Below are positions 35,176 to 45,430 of a stretch of DNA of 64,000 nucleotides, piece after piece. How positions within the stretch are numbered: position 1 is the first letter of the stretch; each line of letters starts with the position of its first letter. The notes beneath the pieces are model-generated. The model saw only the letters and a list, made by a program, of their open reading frames with translations, was not told where the DNA came from and did no database searches. This stretch comes from an uncultured Clostridia bacterium (lineage in GTDB: Bacteria > Bacillota > Clostridia > TANB77 > CAG-508), in NCBI GenBank assembly GCA_934157205.1, contig CAKPHJ010000001.1:43423-107422 (forward strand), written 5' to 3'. Made by a program: the position numbers and the translations under genes.

Positions 35176-37518
35176 TTACATATTTTTATCAACATTTTTA
35201 CGTAATACAAAATAGCTTCCTAGTAATAATACAAAAGTCATAAGTAAAATAACTAAAACAACGTGAACCATATGATCTGAGGTAAAAGTAAAGTAGTCTT
35301 CAGCTTCGACCTCAATTAATGGATTTATTGTTTGTACTAAATGCGTTAAATCATTTAAATTTACACTTGTTCCAAGACCTTCAACTGTCCACCTACATAA
35401 TACAAAGTTGGAAATAAAGTCTGCAATTCCTTCAAGTTTGAACAACATTCCTGAAAACAAAAGTTGCGGAACCAGTATTAAAGGTATTATAGACATTGCT
35501 AGGTTTGAATTTTTTACTAATGAAGATATAAATAATCCTAAAGTTGCAGCAGATAATATAGATAAGAAACATATTATTTGTATGTCCCAAAAACTGTCTA
35601 TTAATATATTATTATCTGATTTTCCAACCATACCTTGGAATATAAGTACCATTAAAGTTGCTTGAACAAATGCCAGCATTCCTTGCACTATAAATTTTGA
35701 CAGCAAATATGCCGATAGTTTTAAATCTGCCATATGTTCTTTTTGTAAAATGACTTTTTCTTTACAAATTTCTTGAACAGAGTTTAGTAACCCTAGCCAT
35801 ATAGAAGCACAACCTATAGAAAACATTATAGCTTTGGTATCATCATAGCTAGAGTATAGGTCGTCTGTGGTTACTAATGCTAAAAGTACAGCTACAACAG
35901 GTGCTTGTGCAAATAGTAGTAGCATTTGCTGGAAGTCGTTAGATATTAATTTTAAATATCTTTTTATTAAATTTATTAATTGCTTTATAAATGATTTTTT
36001 CTTATTAATTATTTTATTACTTTGTTCAATTGCTACATCACTTAATTTTGGTGTTTCATATGTGCTTTGGAATTTTTGGTACCATTCGTTCATATTTTCG
36101 TTTAGTAGGGTGTATATGTCTACGAAATCGTCTACTCCGAAAAATTCTAATGCTTCTTGAGGTTTTCCATAAAAACATAAATGTCCACCTTCACCAAAAA
36201 ATGCAACTTTATCACATAAATGTAAATTTAAAGTGTTATGTGTAACTAATATTATGGTTTTTCCCATTTTAGACATGTCTTGAAGTGTTTGCATTATGCT
36301 TCTTTCTGTACCTGGGTCTAGACCACTTGTTGGTTCATCTAGGAAAAACAAACTTGGATCTGCAATTAATTCTACTGCGATACTTGCTCTTTTTCTTTGA
36401 CCACCACTTAATTGTCTTATGTAAGAGTTTTCAAAATCTGAAAGTGATACAATTCTTAATACTTCTTTTATTCTTGAATTTCTTTCGCTTTTTGTTGTGT
36501 TGTCCGGCATTCTTAATTTAGCAGCGTAAACAAGCATGTCGTGTAATGTCAAGTTTGAAAAAACGATATCATCTTGTGGAACATATCCAATATTGTATTT
36601 TAGGTTTTCATAGTTGTCGTATAGGTTTTCGCCATTCATAAGTACTGTACCAGATGTTGGCTTGTCTACACCGCTAATACATTTCATAAATGTTGATTTA
36701 CCAGCGCCAGAACCTCCAACAAATGCAACAAATTCTGATGGTTTAATGCTCATATTTACATGAGAAGATATTTCTCTAATTTTAAATTTTATTCTAACTT
36801 TCTTTACAATATCAATTGCATCAAGTCTAACACCACGTTGATAAATTTGATATATGATTTTTCCATTGTATAGAATCAATTTTGAGTTTCCAATAAGAAT
36901 AATGTCTAAGTTATTTAGTTCAACTTCTTGTGATGGTGGTATTTTAACACCATTTACATAGACACCATTAGTGCTACATTCGTCATGTATTGATATTTTA
37001 TTTCTACTTGCATGAATTGTTGCATGGTGCTTAGAAACTCCTGCTGGTGGTAAAATTATGTCACTGTAGCCACCACTTCCGATTGTTGTTCCTCCAATTT
37101 GAAGTGAAAATTGTTTCCATTCGTCTAATGTTTTTCCAATTGACATAACAATAATAACACCTTGTATGTTTGAAGAATATGGATTTATTATTTTTATAAA
37201 ACCGCCTTCAGATAAATATATGTCATTAAATGGCTTGTTGTTAGTTCCAACAATTGAAAAATTTTTACTTGTATTTACAGCTAATAGGCCATATTCTGTA
37301 AGTTCAAAATAACCTTGGTCATAGTCGACATTGTCCGAATATAGTATTATGTCATCATTTGGATTTTGACCAAATGTAATTAGATTTTTGTGTAAATCTT
37401 GTATATTAATTGTACGCATACCGTTATCATCAAAAATGGTTAAAAAGTAGCTTTCGTTGGAGTGCGTTTTGCGTTTTAGGTATGCAAAATCATTTGTTTC
37501 GTCATTATTTTTTTTCAT
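35176..37518 (-). CDS. FHA-FHA-ABC transporter fusion (ABCG/ABC-2 type)
   Basis: A 780-residue protein. A degenerate FHA-like region (about 30-110), a clear FHA domain (about 140-215: GSGGYSDIILP, VSKHHATIH, STNGVYVNG), an ABC ATPase (Walker A GGSGAGKST near 275, signature LSGGQRKRAS near 365, Walker B LFFLDEPTSGLD) and six membrane helices of the ABC-2 type (about 525-775). FHA domains bind phosphothreonine, so transport may be gated by a Ser/Thr kinase. Similar FHA-ABCG half-transporters occur in Actinobacteria and Clostridia; substrate unknown. AGGAGA precedes the ATG. Confidence 0.92.
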   Translation of the reverse strand: MKKNNDETNDFAYLKRKTHSNESYFLTIFDDNGMRTINIQDLHKNLITFGQNPNDDIILYSDNVDYDQGYFELTEYGLLAVNTSKNFSIVGTNNKPFNDIYLSEGGFIKIINPYSSNIQGVIIVMSIGKTLDEWKQFSLQIGGTTIGSGGYSDIILPPAGVSKHHATIHASRNKISIHDECSTNGVYVNGVKIPPSQEVELNNLDIILIGNSKLILYNGKIIYQIYQRGVRLDAIDIVKKVRIKFKIREISSHVNMSIKPSEFVAFVGGSGAGKSTFMKCISGVDKPTSGTVLMNGENLYDNYENLKYNIGYVPQDDIVFSNLTLHDMLVYAAKLRMPDNTTKSERNSRIKEVLRIVSLSDFENSYIRQLSGGQRKRASIAVELIADPSLFFLDEPTSGLDPGTERSIMQTLQDMSKMGKTIILVTHNTLNLHLCDKVAFFGEGGHLCFYGKPQEALEFFGVDDFVDIYTLLNENMNEWYQKFQSTYETPKLSDVAIEQSNKIINKKKSFIKQLINLIKRYLKLISNDFQQMLLLFAQAPVVAVLLALVTTDDLYSSYDDTKAIMFSIGCASIWLGLLNSVQEICKEKVILQKEHMADLKLSAYLLSKFIVQGMLAFVQATLMVLIFQGMVGKSDNNILIDSFWDIQIICFLSILSAATLGLFISSLVKNSNLAMSIIPLILVPQLLFSGMLFKLEGIADFISNFVLCRWTVEGLGTSVNLNDLTHLVQTINPLIEVEAEDYFTFTSDHMVHVVLVILLMTFVLLLGSYFVLRKNVDKNM

Positions 37519-37583
37519 ATGTATTCTCCTAATTCAAAATTCATGTTAATTGTAACATTTATATAAAATAATTTCAATACCGT

Positions 37584-37612
37584 TTGACAGTATTTTTAAA
37601 AAGAGGTATAAT
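37584..37612 (+). promoter_or_regulatory. Consensus sigma-A promoter for the 37707 gene
   Basis: TTGACA (37584-37589), 17 nt, TATAAT (37607-37612), giving a leader of about 90 nt before ATG 37707. Confidence 0.8.
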
Positions 37613-37706
37613 GAAATCAGGTTGAATTTTTACATATGAGAATACAGTAAAAACACGAAGGAACATCACCAATATATTAAAAAATAATATTTAAGGGGGG
37701 ATTTTT

Positions 37707-39188
37707 ATGAACAAAAGAATCTTAAAATATTCCAAAAAAGGAATAGTATTTCTATTAATACTTATGATGTTAGTTATGCCAACAGCAAGCATGGCATATG
37801 GTTTTTATCCAACATCAAACAGAAAACAATCTGTTACAGATATAGTAAATAGCAGATACACAAACATAAAAAAGTACAAAAATTTCTATAACCAAATGAA
37901 TGCATTTACACAGGGAATTGACAAAAATACAAGTGTTGCAGACGCAAAGAGTAGCTTAATAGATAAAATAACAGAATTACAAAAACAATATAGTGATGTA
38001 CCATCAGTTTCAACTGGAGCAAGTAAATTATTGAACAGTGTTATAAACTCAAATGCTACAAGCTCATCTGATTTAATATCAACAATATTAGGAACAATTA
38101 AATCATCATCAGGTAATAGTAGCTTAGCAATAAAAAGTTTAACACCAAGCCAAGTTCTTACAAGAAATGCTGAAACAGCTGGAAAATTAGCTGGTTCAAA
38201 ATATAATGTAAAACTAAGTGCAAATATTTACTTTAATTCTTCAAAATCAAGCAAATGGGTTTTACTTGTACATGGTAACACAATGAATGGACAAGCAATA
38301 ACAGATGCTTTAGGAGATATGTATATCAAACAAGGATTCAACATAATTGCACCAGACTTAAGAGGGTTTGGAAAGAGCGAAGGTAGCGTAGCAATGGGAT
38401 ACCTAGAAAGTCTTGATGTATGGGATTGGCTAACAACACTTAATAGTGAAGAATGCAAATCACAATACGGATATGACGTTAGTGAAGTTATAGTTCACGG
38501 TGTATCATTAGGTGGTGCAACAACTGTACAATTATCAGGATTATCAGTTGATGGAAAAACACTAAAACAACAAAATGTAATTGGTTTAGTAGAAGATTGC
38601 GGTTATGCATCTATGACAGGAATAATAACAGGAATGTTAGGAATAGGTAATAGCAGTAAAACATCATCACAAAGCACAATGAATGAAGGTTTAGCTTCAA
38701 AAATTTTAGGAATATCAGATAAAACAAATTTATCTGGTGTAATAAGTGGAGACACTTTATTAAAAACAGTATTAACAAAATTAGTTGATACAGGTTTAAC
38801 AGATAGCAATTTTGACGAATTACAAAATGGATTAAATAGTTTGAAAAAATGTGAAGTACCATTAATGATAGTACATGGAACAAAAGACTCTACAGTACCT
38901 TTTGAAAACAGTGATAAAATTTATCAAACAGCAATGGAAAACAGCAATATTCCATATGTACAAAGATTTACTGCTGAAGGTGAACAACATGCATTTATAA
39001 TTTTAGGATCAAAATACAATGTGTATGAAGGTCACATTGATAACTTCATTAAACAAGCAGAAGCTGTAAAAAGTGGAAAAACGGTAAATAAAGTATCAGA
39101 CTATAAAGAAGTAGCAGAAGAAAAAACTTCAGTTATAACAAGCCTTATAAAAGCTTTAAAATTACTTAAAAATATTATAGGAATTTAA
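37707..39188 (+). CDS. Secreted alpha/beta hydrolase
   Basis: A 493-residue protein: signal peptide (1-30, ...PTASMAYG), a helical ~140-residue N-terminal region, then an alpha/beta-hydrolase core: WVLLVHGNTMNGQA (oxyanion region), PDLRGFGKSEG, nucleophile Ser in VHGVSLGGATT, Asp in VHGTKDSTVPF and His in GEQHAFI. Family S9/esterase-like; substrate unknown. GGGGGG-type site before the ATG. The next gene encodes a small surface protein and could be co-transcribed. Confidence 0.85.
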   Translation: MNKRILKYSKKGIVFLLILMMLVMPTASMAYGFYPTSNRKQSVTDIVNSRYTNIKKYKNFYNQMNAFTQGIDKNTSVADAKSSLIDKITELQKQYSDVPSVSTGASKLLNSVINSNATSSSDLISTILGTIKSSSGNSSLAIKSLTPSQVLTRNAETAGKLAGSKYNVKLSANIYFNSSKSSKWVLLVHGNTMNGQAITDALGDMYIKQGFNIIAPDLRGFGKSEGSVAMGYLESLDVWDWLTTLNSEECKSQYGYDVSEVIVHGVSLGGATTVQLSGLSVDGKTLKQQNVIGLVEDCGYASMTGIITGMLGIGNSSKTSSQSTMNEGLASKILGISDKTNLSGVISGDTLLKTVLTKLVDTGLTDSNFDELQNGLNSLKKCEVPLMIVHGTKDSTVPFENSDKIYQTAMENSNIPYVQRFTAEGEQHAFIILGSKYNVYEGHIDNFIKQAEAVKSGKTVNKVSDYKEVAEEKTSVITSLIKALKLLKNIIGI

Positions 39189-39258
39189 AATAATAAAAAC
39201 GAAAATTTCTTTAACTTGACACTAGAGTAAAACAAAAGATAGGGAGAGGATTATAAAT

Positions 39259-39888
39259 ATGAGTAATATAGGTAATAAATTAACTTATATCCTTATAGGA
39301 ATAATTGCAATAACAGTAATTCTTTTTACAAATACATCAGTATATGCTGCAACTGAACACGATAAACAAGAATTAGTTGAATTATTAGAAGAATATAAAG
39401 ACAGTTTAGGAAACCTAAATCAGTTCAAAAAAGTTGTAGATAGTATTTATGATGACTTAAATTCAACAGATACAGTAAATGACGAATTAAAACAAAAATT
39501 AAATAAAGACGTTGAAGGTTTAGCAGATGTAGAAGGAATGAGTCCATTAATAGTACAAACATTACAAATAGAATTACAATCACAAATAGAAGATTTAGAC
39601 GATTCAAATATTGATGATGTTCGCGAAGAAGTGGGAGTTATAAAAGGTTGGGTAGACAACCAAGTTGGAGCTTCAGATAATAATGAAGATTTAACAAATA
39701 AAATTGATTCAAGTGTAATGAAAAATACAACATTAAACACTGTTAGCAATAAAAATAACTTTGCAAGTTCTATATTGCCTAAAGCAGGAAATATTAGTAC
39801 AATAATTATACTAGTTTCAATAGTTGTTTTAACAGTGGTTGCAATAGTTTCTCGAATTAAATATAAAGAATATAAAGGGATAAAATAA
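39259..39888 (+). CDS. Secreted protein with LPKAG-type C-terminal sorting signal
   Basis: A 209-residue protein: signal peptide (about 1-32, ...TSVYA), an acidic helical region of ~130 residues, then SILPKAGN, a hydrophobic helix (about 177-196) and a basic tail RIKYKEYKGIK. LPKAG + TM + basic tail is the layout of a sortase substrate with a variant LPxTG motif. It may alternatively be an ordinary C-terminally anchored protein. AGGGAGAGG precedes ATG 39259; 70 nt from the hydrolase gene. Confidence 0.7.
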   Translation: MSNIGNKLTYILIGIIAITVILFTNTSVYAATEHDKQELVELLEEYKDSLGNLNQFKKVVDSIYDDLNSTDTVNDELKQKLNKDVEGLADVEGMSPLIVQTLQIELQSQIEDLDDSNIDDVREEVGVIKGWVDNQVGASDNNEDLTNKIDSSVMKNTTLNTVSNKNNFASSILPKAGNISTIIILVSIVVLTVVAIVSRIKYKEYKGIK

Positions 39889-39893
39889 AAAAC

Positions 39894-39926
39894 AAGAGAA
39901 TTAGATATAAATCTAGTTCTCTTTAT
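39894..39926 (+). terminator. Terminator after the LPKAG protein gene
   Basis: AGAGAATTAGAT pairs with ATCTAGTTCTCT across a 4-nt loop (one G-T pair), followed by TTTATTG. Confidence 0.75.
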
Positions 39927-39965
39927 TGTTGTATTAAAAAAATTAAATCTTTAAATGTTGTAATG

Positions 39966-40241
39966 AAACTTAAGTGTGAGATGATAATGGTCTTTATTAA
40001 TTTACTCACTAAAAAGCATGAAATATAATTTTAAAATATCAATTCCTCGGCTTATTATAAAATTTAAGAAATTCTAACTTATTTTCTGGCACCCTTCCGC
40101 TATTCGCGAACTCTTTCCAGAAAATTTCGTAAGAATTTCTAAAATTTTTCCATTCACATTCGTCATTGAATTTTAAAATTATATTTCAATGCTTTCTTAT
40201 ATTAATTTAGCCTAAACCATTTTCATCTCACACTTAAGTTT
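39966..40241 (-). mobile_element. MITE-like palindromic element, copy 1, inside a terminator hairpin
   Basis: An element at about 39983-40227 matches, in inverted orientation, the sequence at 52490-52730. Terminal inverted repeats start GATAATGG / CCATTTTC; sub-terminal repeats are rich in ATAATTTTAAAAT. The centre is a long imperfect hairpin around TTCTGG...CCAGAA with a GC-richer core (TTCCGCTATTCGCGAACTC). It is flanked by a perfect 19-bp inverted repeat (39966-39984 and 40223-40241) followed by GTGATTTTTTTT, so it appears to sit in the loop of an intrinsic terminator. No coding capacity. The 39927-39965 and 40250-40315 flanks hold nothing else recognisable. Confidence 0.75.
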
Positions 40242-40315
40242 GTGATTTTTTTTAAAAAACTTTACACTAAAAATTTCTTGTGATAATATATAAATATAAG
40301 TAAAGGAGGATTAGT

Positions 40316-42043
40316 ATGGAATACAAAGAAGAATATAAAAAATGGTGTGAAAGCCCTGAATTTGACGAAGAAACAAAAAAAGAATTATTATCAATAAAAG
40401 ATAATGAAAAAGAAATAGAAGATAGATTTTACAAAGAATTAGAATTTGGTACAGCAGGTTTAAGAGGAATTATAGGAGCTGGTACAAACAGAATGAACAA
40501 ATATACAGTTGGCAAAGCTACACAAGGGCTTGCAAATTATATATTAGAACAAGGAACACAAAATAAAGGAGTTGCAATTAGTTATGATTCAAGACACATG
40601 TCTAAAGAATTTAGTATGCAAACAGCCTTAATTCTATGTGCCAATGGAATAAAAGCATATTTATTTGAAAATTTAAGACCAGTACCAGAATTATCATATA
40701 CAATTAGAAATTTAGGATGTACAGCAGGAATAATGATTACAGCAAGTCATAATCCACCAAAATATAATGGTTATAAAGTTTATTGGAATGATGGTTCACA
40801 AATAATTAGTCCAATGGACAAAGAAATAATAAACAAAGTTAGAAATGTAAAAAATTTTAACAAAATAAAAACTATAACAAAAGAAGAAGCAATAAAAATG
40901 GATTTATTACATTTTATTGGTACAGAAATGGATGATAAATATATAAATACATTAAAAAATTTAATTTTAAATCCAGAAATAGTTAAAGAACAAGGAAAAA
41001 AACTAAAAGTAGTTTATACACCATTACATGGAACAGGAAATACAATAGCCGAAAGACTATTAAAAGAAATTGGTATGGAAAATGTTTATGTTGTACCTGA
41101 ACAAAAAAATCCAGATGGAGATTTTCCAACAGTAGATTATCCAAATCCAGAAGATAAAAAAGCTTTCAAATTAGCTTTAGAATTAGCTAATAAAGTAGAT
41201 GCTGATGTTGTTTTAGCTACAGATCCTGATGCAGATAGATTAGGAATTTATGCAAAAGACAAAAAAACAAATGAATATAAATCTTATACAGGAAATATGT
41301 CTGCATTATTAATAGCAGAATATAGAATTTCACAAATGAAAGAAAAAAACATACTACCTCAAAATGGAATTTTTATAACAACAGTTGTTTCATCAGAACT
41401 TGCTAAAGCAATTGCAAAAAATTATAATCTTGAATGTATTGAAGTTTTAACAGGATTCAAAAATATAGGAGCTGTAATGAAAAAAGCTGAAGAAACTGGA
41501 GATAAAAAATATGTATTTGGATTTGAAGAAAGTTATGGTTGCTTAATTGGAGATTATGCCAGAGATAAAGATGGAATATCAGCTGTAATGGCTCTTTGCG
41601 AAGCAGCATGTTACTACAATTCAAAAGGAAAAACATTATGGGATGCAATGATAGATATTTATGAAAAATATGGATATTATGAAGAAGCACAAGTGTCAAT
41701 AGTTAAAGAAGGACCAGAAGGTGCACAAGCAATTAAAGACATGATGACAAAAATGAGAAATTCAGACATCAAAAAAATAGGAGAATATAATGTTATAAAA
41801 TTTAAAGATATAGAAAAAGATATAATAAAAGATGTTAAAACAGGTGAAATAACAAAAACTGGACTACCAAAATCAAATGTTTTATATTATGAACTAGAAG
41901 ATGATAACTGGTGTTGTATCAGACCTTCAGGAACAGAACCTAAAATAAAATTATATATGGGAGTAAAAAAATCATCTAGTATTGAGGCAGAGAAAAAATT
42001 AGAGGAATTAAAACAGGCAATGATAGAAGTTGTTGAGGGATAA
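40316..42043 (+). CDS. pgcA: Alpha-phosphoglucomutase / phosphomannomutase
   Basis: A 575-residue alpha-D-phosphohexomutase: GTAGLRGIIGAGTNRMN (substrate entry), active-site Ser loop TASHNPPKYNGYK, metal loop DPDADRLG, sugar loop GFEESYG and phosphate loop RPSGTEPK near the C-terminus. It interconverts glucose-1-P and glucose-6-P, feeding UDP-sugar and glycolipid synthesis (compare 33860 and 55700). AAAGGAGG site. Length matches PgcA of Bacillus. Confidence 0.95.
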   Translation: MEYKEEYKKWCESPEFDEETKKELLSIKDNEKEIEDRFYKELEFGTAGLRGIIGAGTNRMNKYTVGKATQGLANYILEQGTQNKGVAISYDSRHMSKEFSMQTALILCANGIKAYLFENLRPVPELSYTIRNLGCTAGIMITASHNPPKYNGYKVYWNDGSQIISPMDKEIINKVRNVKNFNKIKTITKEEAIKMDLLHFIGTEMDDKYINTLKNLILNPEIVKEQGKKLKVVYTPLHGTGNTIAERLLKEIGMENVYVVPEQKNPDGDFPTVDYPNPEDKKAFKLALELANKVDADVVLATDPDADRLGIYAKDKKTNEYKSYTGNMSALLIAEYRISQMKEKNILPQNGIFITTVVSSELAKAIAKNYNLECIEVLTGFKNIGAVMKKAEETGDKKYVFGFEESYGCLIGDYARDKDGISAVMALCEAACYYNSKGKTLWDAMIDIYEKYGYYEEAQVSIVKEGPEGAQAIKDMMTKMRNSDIKKIGEYNVIKFKDIEKDIIKDVKTGEITKTGLPKSNVLYYELEDDNWCCIRPSGTEPKIKLYMGVKKSSSIEAEKKLEELKQAMIEVVEG

Positions 42044-42100
42044 ATAAAATTTTTAAAAAATAAAATTTATTATATAATATTATTGTTTAAAGGAGTAAAT

Positions 42101-44866
42101 ATGAAAAAAGTGGAATTATTTGAACATAATGAACGAGCATATAGGTTATTACAAGAATCATTAAAAAATAACAAGTGCACTACAATTAATCATGCCACAG
42201 GAACAGGAAAATCTTTTATTGCTTTGAAATATTTGTATGAAAATAGAGATAAAAAATATCTTTATTTAGCGCCAACATATCCAATTCTTGAACAATTAAT
42301 AGCGGATTGTTATAAAATTGGTATAACCCCAGAAGATATAAATGTAGATACTATGATATATAGAAATCTTTTAAAAATGGATATGAAAAAATTATATCAA
42401 GAGTATGATGGAATATTTTTTGATGAATATCAAAGAATTGGTGCAGATGAAACTTATAAAAGAATAAAAGAATTAAAATTATATTTGCAAGAAAATAATG
42501 ATTTTAAAAAATTTATTGGTCTTACTGCTACACCTATAAGATATCTGGATAATGAAAGAAATATGACACAGGAAATTTTTGATGGCAATGTTGCTTCAAG
42601 TATTTCGTTATCTGAAGCTATGCTAGAAAAATTATTACCGGTACCTTTGTATATAAACGCAAAAATAGCTTGTAGAGGAGAATTTGATAAAATATCTAGA
42701 AAGGTTTCAAAATTATCACCATCAAAAGAAAAATATGAATTAGAAAGAAAGCTTGAAAATATAGGCCAAAAAATCAACAATGAACCATTAAATTTACAAC
42801 AAATGATATCTAAATATATAAAAGGAAAAAAAGGAAAATATATAATTTTTTGCGATAATATAAAGTCGCTGGAAGAAACATATAGAAAAGTAGATACATG
42901 GTTTTCTGAATTAGGAGAAGTAAAAAAATATAAAGTTTATTCAAATCAAACTGATGAAGAAAATCGAAAAAAAGGATTAAAATTGAGAAATAGTCGAGAT
43001 GTTAATCAAGCGAATTTAGATGAGTTTAATAATAATAATGAAGGATTTTCAGTATTACTGTGTGTAGATATATTGAATGAAGGTGTACATGTTAATGGAA
43101 TTGATGGTGTTTTTCTCTTAAGAAGAACTACATCGCCTATTATATATTTTCAACAAATAGGAAGAGCATTATCTTTTTCAGGAAGAGATAAACAGATAAA
43201 AATATTTGATTTAGTTAATAATTTTGGAAATCATAATGCTATAGATGCTGTTTATAAAGAATTTAAAGAAGAGATGCAAAAAAAGATTAAATTGCATCCT
43301 GATAAAGCAGAACAATATCAAAGCGTATTAAATAGATTTAAAATTATGGATGAAACAAGAGAAATTTTAAGTGTATTAAATGAGGTAGGTAAACAAGTTA
43401 CACCAGAAAAAATTATAGCATCCAAAATTAATTTTTCAATAAATTTATTAAGAGATAAAATGTCAAATGATAATAAATTAATGTATTTATTTAGTGATAA
43501 AGATAGTGAAAAAGCATACTCAACCATTGCTAAATATTACAGATATGTTGATAATGAACAATTTATGCAATTATTGGATTTAGATCTTCCATTGCCTGAA
43601 GAATTATCAATTACTTATGAAGAAAGATTGAAGCAATTAGAAGGATATAATAGTATTAGGGAACGTGAAAAAGCAGAATATGATTTATGTATTGAAAGAT
43701 ATATTAAATTTGTGAATGAACATAATAGAAAACCTAAACTAAATAGTAATGAAATTGAAGAAAAAAATCTCAAAAAACGATATCTACATTGCATATCTGA
43801 TTTTAGTGAAGAGCAAAAAAGTAGATTAAGAATTTTTATAGATAATAATAATATAGAATACGAATCTTGGGAAAAAGTACTTTTAGGTAAAAAAGTATAT
43901 GGGGGCGATATTGAAGATATTATAGAAATTGCTAACAATTATTTGAAAAACAATCGTATTTTACCAGAGTTTATACAAACGGCAATTAGATCTATTACTT
44001 TTAACTATAATATAGAACAAAATGCAGAATTATTTTCAATTTTAGAAGATTCTGAAAAGCTAGAACAAGAATATAGAAAACAAAAAGAACAAGAAAGACT
44101 TAAAAAGCTTTCAAAAATTATGGATATTTTAGAAGCAAATGTATCATTAAATGAACAAGAACTAGAAGCTATTGGTGTTGTAGATGAAATTTCAGAATTA
44201 AGACCTACCGACAGAAATTATATAAGAAGAAAATATGCACTTATAAAAAAAGAACAATATAAAAAGATGGTAATAGGAACAGAAAAGAGTGATTTAATAA
44301 CATTTTGTAGGAAGATGAGAACAATAAAAAATGATGAATTTAGCAACTATTTTTCTTGTATTGAGGAAGATAAAAAAATGTGTGCTACCTTAAATGGAAT
44401 AATAGAATTTATGACGCAAAATGGTGGAAAATTACCAGATAAAGAAAGTAATGATGAACTCGAAAGAAGATTAGCTAATCAGCTAGAAATATATATACAA
44501 CAGGGAAATATCTCAGAGAATATTACAGATTTAGAAGAAGATATGAAAAGTAGGTGGTATTCTTCTGAAGACATAATTTATAAAGTAATATTTGAAGATT
44601 TTAAGGAAATTGATATAAAATTAGCAATATTAAAAAACATAGAATTTTTTAATAAACATGGACATAGAGCACTAAAAAATAGTAAAGATGAAAATGAAAG
44701 AGCCATAGCAATAGAATATGAAAAAAAATGTATCAATAATATGAGCCAGGATAAATTAGCTATTTTAAACAGAATTTTTAATAGCAGAAAAAATATACAT
44801 AAGACTTGTGCGGCGTATATAAATAATATAAAAATAAAAGAAGCTTCACAAGGAGAAAGGAATTAA
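42101..44866 (+). CDS. SF2 DEAD/DEAH-type helicase with helicase-associated repeats
   Basis: A 921-residue protein. Helicase core: motif I HATGTGKSF (31-39), motif II DEYQ (108-111), motif III GLTATPIR (about 141), motif VI QQIGRALSFSGR (about 351). It resembles the restriction-type/UvrB-like SF2 group rather than RNA helicases. Residues ~510-910 contain several ~60-residue helical repeats (e.g. YIKFVNEHNRKPKLNS, IIEFMTQNGGKLPDKESNDE, NIEFFNKHGHRALKNSKDEN) like the helicase-associated (HA) domain of Firmicute mobile elements. No nuclease or methylase domain seen. Start 42101 has AAAGGAG. First of five tightly packed genes (see 44868-48318). Confidence 0.85.
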   Translation: MKKVELFEHNERAYRLLQESLKNNKCTTINHATGTGKSFIALKYLYENRDKKYLYLAPTYPILEQLIADCYKIGITPEDINVDTMIYRNLLKMDMKKLYQEYDGIFFDEYQRIGADETYKRIKELKLYLQENNDFKKFIGLTATPIRYLDNERNMTQEIFDGNVASSISLSEAMLEKLLPVPLYINAKIACRGEFDKISRKVSKLSPSKEKYELERKLENIGQKINNEPLNLQQMISKYIKGKKGKYIIFCDNIKSLEETYRKVDTWFSELGEVKKYKVYSNQTDEENRKKGLKLRNSRDVNQANLDEFNNNNEGFSVLLCVDILNEGVHVNGIDGVFLLRRTTSPIIYFQQIGRALSFSGRDKQIKIFDLVNNFGNHNAIDAVYKEFKEEMQKKIKLHPDKAEQYQSVLNRFKIMDETREILSVLNEVGKQVTPEKIIASKINFSINLLRDKMSNDNKLMYLFSDKDSEKAYSTIAKYYRYVDNEQFMQLLDLDLPLPEELSITYEERLKQLEGYNSIREREKAEYDLCIERYIKFVNEHNRKPKLNSNEIEEKNLKKRYLHCISDFSEEQKSRLRIFIDNNNIEYESWEKVLLGKKVYGGDIEDIIEIANNYLKNNRILPEFIQTAIRSITFNYNIEQNAELFSILEDSEKLEQEYRKQKEQERLKKLSKIMDILEANVSLNEQELEAIGVVDEISELRPTDRNYIRRKYALIKKEQYKKMVIGTEKSDLITFCRKMRTIKNDEFSNYFSCIEEDKKMCATLNGIIEFMTQNGGKLPDKESNDELERRLANQLEIYIQQGNISENITDLEEDMKSRWYSSEDIIYKVIFEDFKEIDIKLAILKNIEFFNKHGHRALKNSKDENERAIAIEYEKKCINNMSQDKLAILNRIFNSRKNIHKTCAAYINNIKIKEASQGERN

Positions 44867-44867
44867 T

Positions 44868-45419
44868 ATGGAATTTGAAAAATTATCAAAATTAGCTGTA
44901 GAACAAAAAGAAGAAATTTTATCTGATTTAATACAAAATGATGTTAGTTACTGGAAAAAAGTATTAATTTTAGCATCAATGATTGACCAAAATGAAGATA
45001 CTGAATTATTAGATTTAGTAATTGAACATAAAATAGAAGAAATAAATTTGGCAAATAAAAAATATGGTCTTTCTTTAAAATATAATGATATCAATAACTC
45101 AAATTTAAAAGGTAATATTTCAATAATGGAAAAAATACTTAATGGTAGCAATGATGCAACATATAGTAGAGCTTGCAAAGAAGTTTTAGAAATATTAAAA
45201 TTTATACCTAATGAATATTATAATAAAATAAACAAAAAATTTATAGAACGATTAGAAAAAAATGCTGAGAAAGATTATAAAATATCAATTTTAAAAAATA
45301 CAAATTTTACAGATTTAAATATTTTAAACGAAACAAAAGAAATTTTATCACTTATAAGTAATAAGTTTTGGAATGTAAATGGAAAAAATATTGATATTAT
45401 AGAAATTTTTAATAAGTAA
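44868..45419 (+). CDS. Uncharacterised 183-aa helical protein in helicase operon
   Basis: A 183-residue, acidic/lysine-rich, predicted all-helical cytoplasmic protein starting one base after the helicase stop codon with a good site (GGAGAAAGGAA). No motif recognised; the helix pattern (VSYWKKVLILASMIDQNEDT...) suggests HEAT-like or adaptor repeats but this is a guess. Tight coupling suggests partnership with the helicase. Confidence 0.55.
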   Translation: MEFEKLSKLAVEQKEEILSDLIQNDVSYWKKVLILASMIDQNEDTELLDLVIEHKIEEINLANKKYGLSLKYNDINNSNLKGNISIMEKILNGSNDATYSRACKEVLEILKFIPNEYYNKINKKFIERLEKNAEKDYKISILKNTNFTDLNILNETKEILSLISNKFWNVNGKNIDIIEIFNK

Positions 45420-45430
45420 GGAGAATGTAT

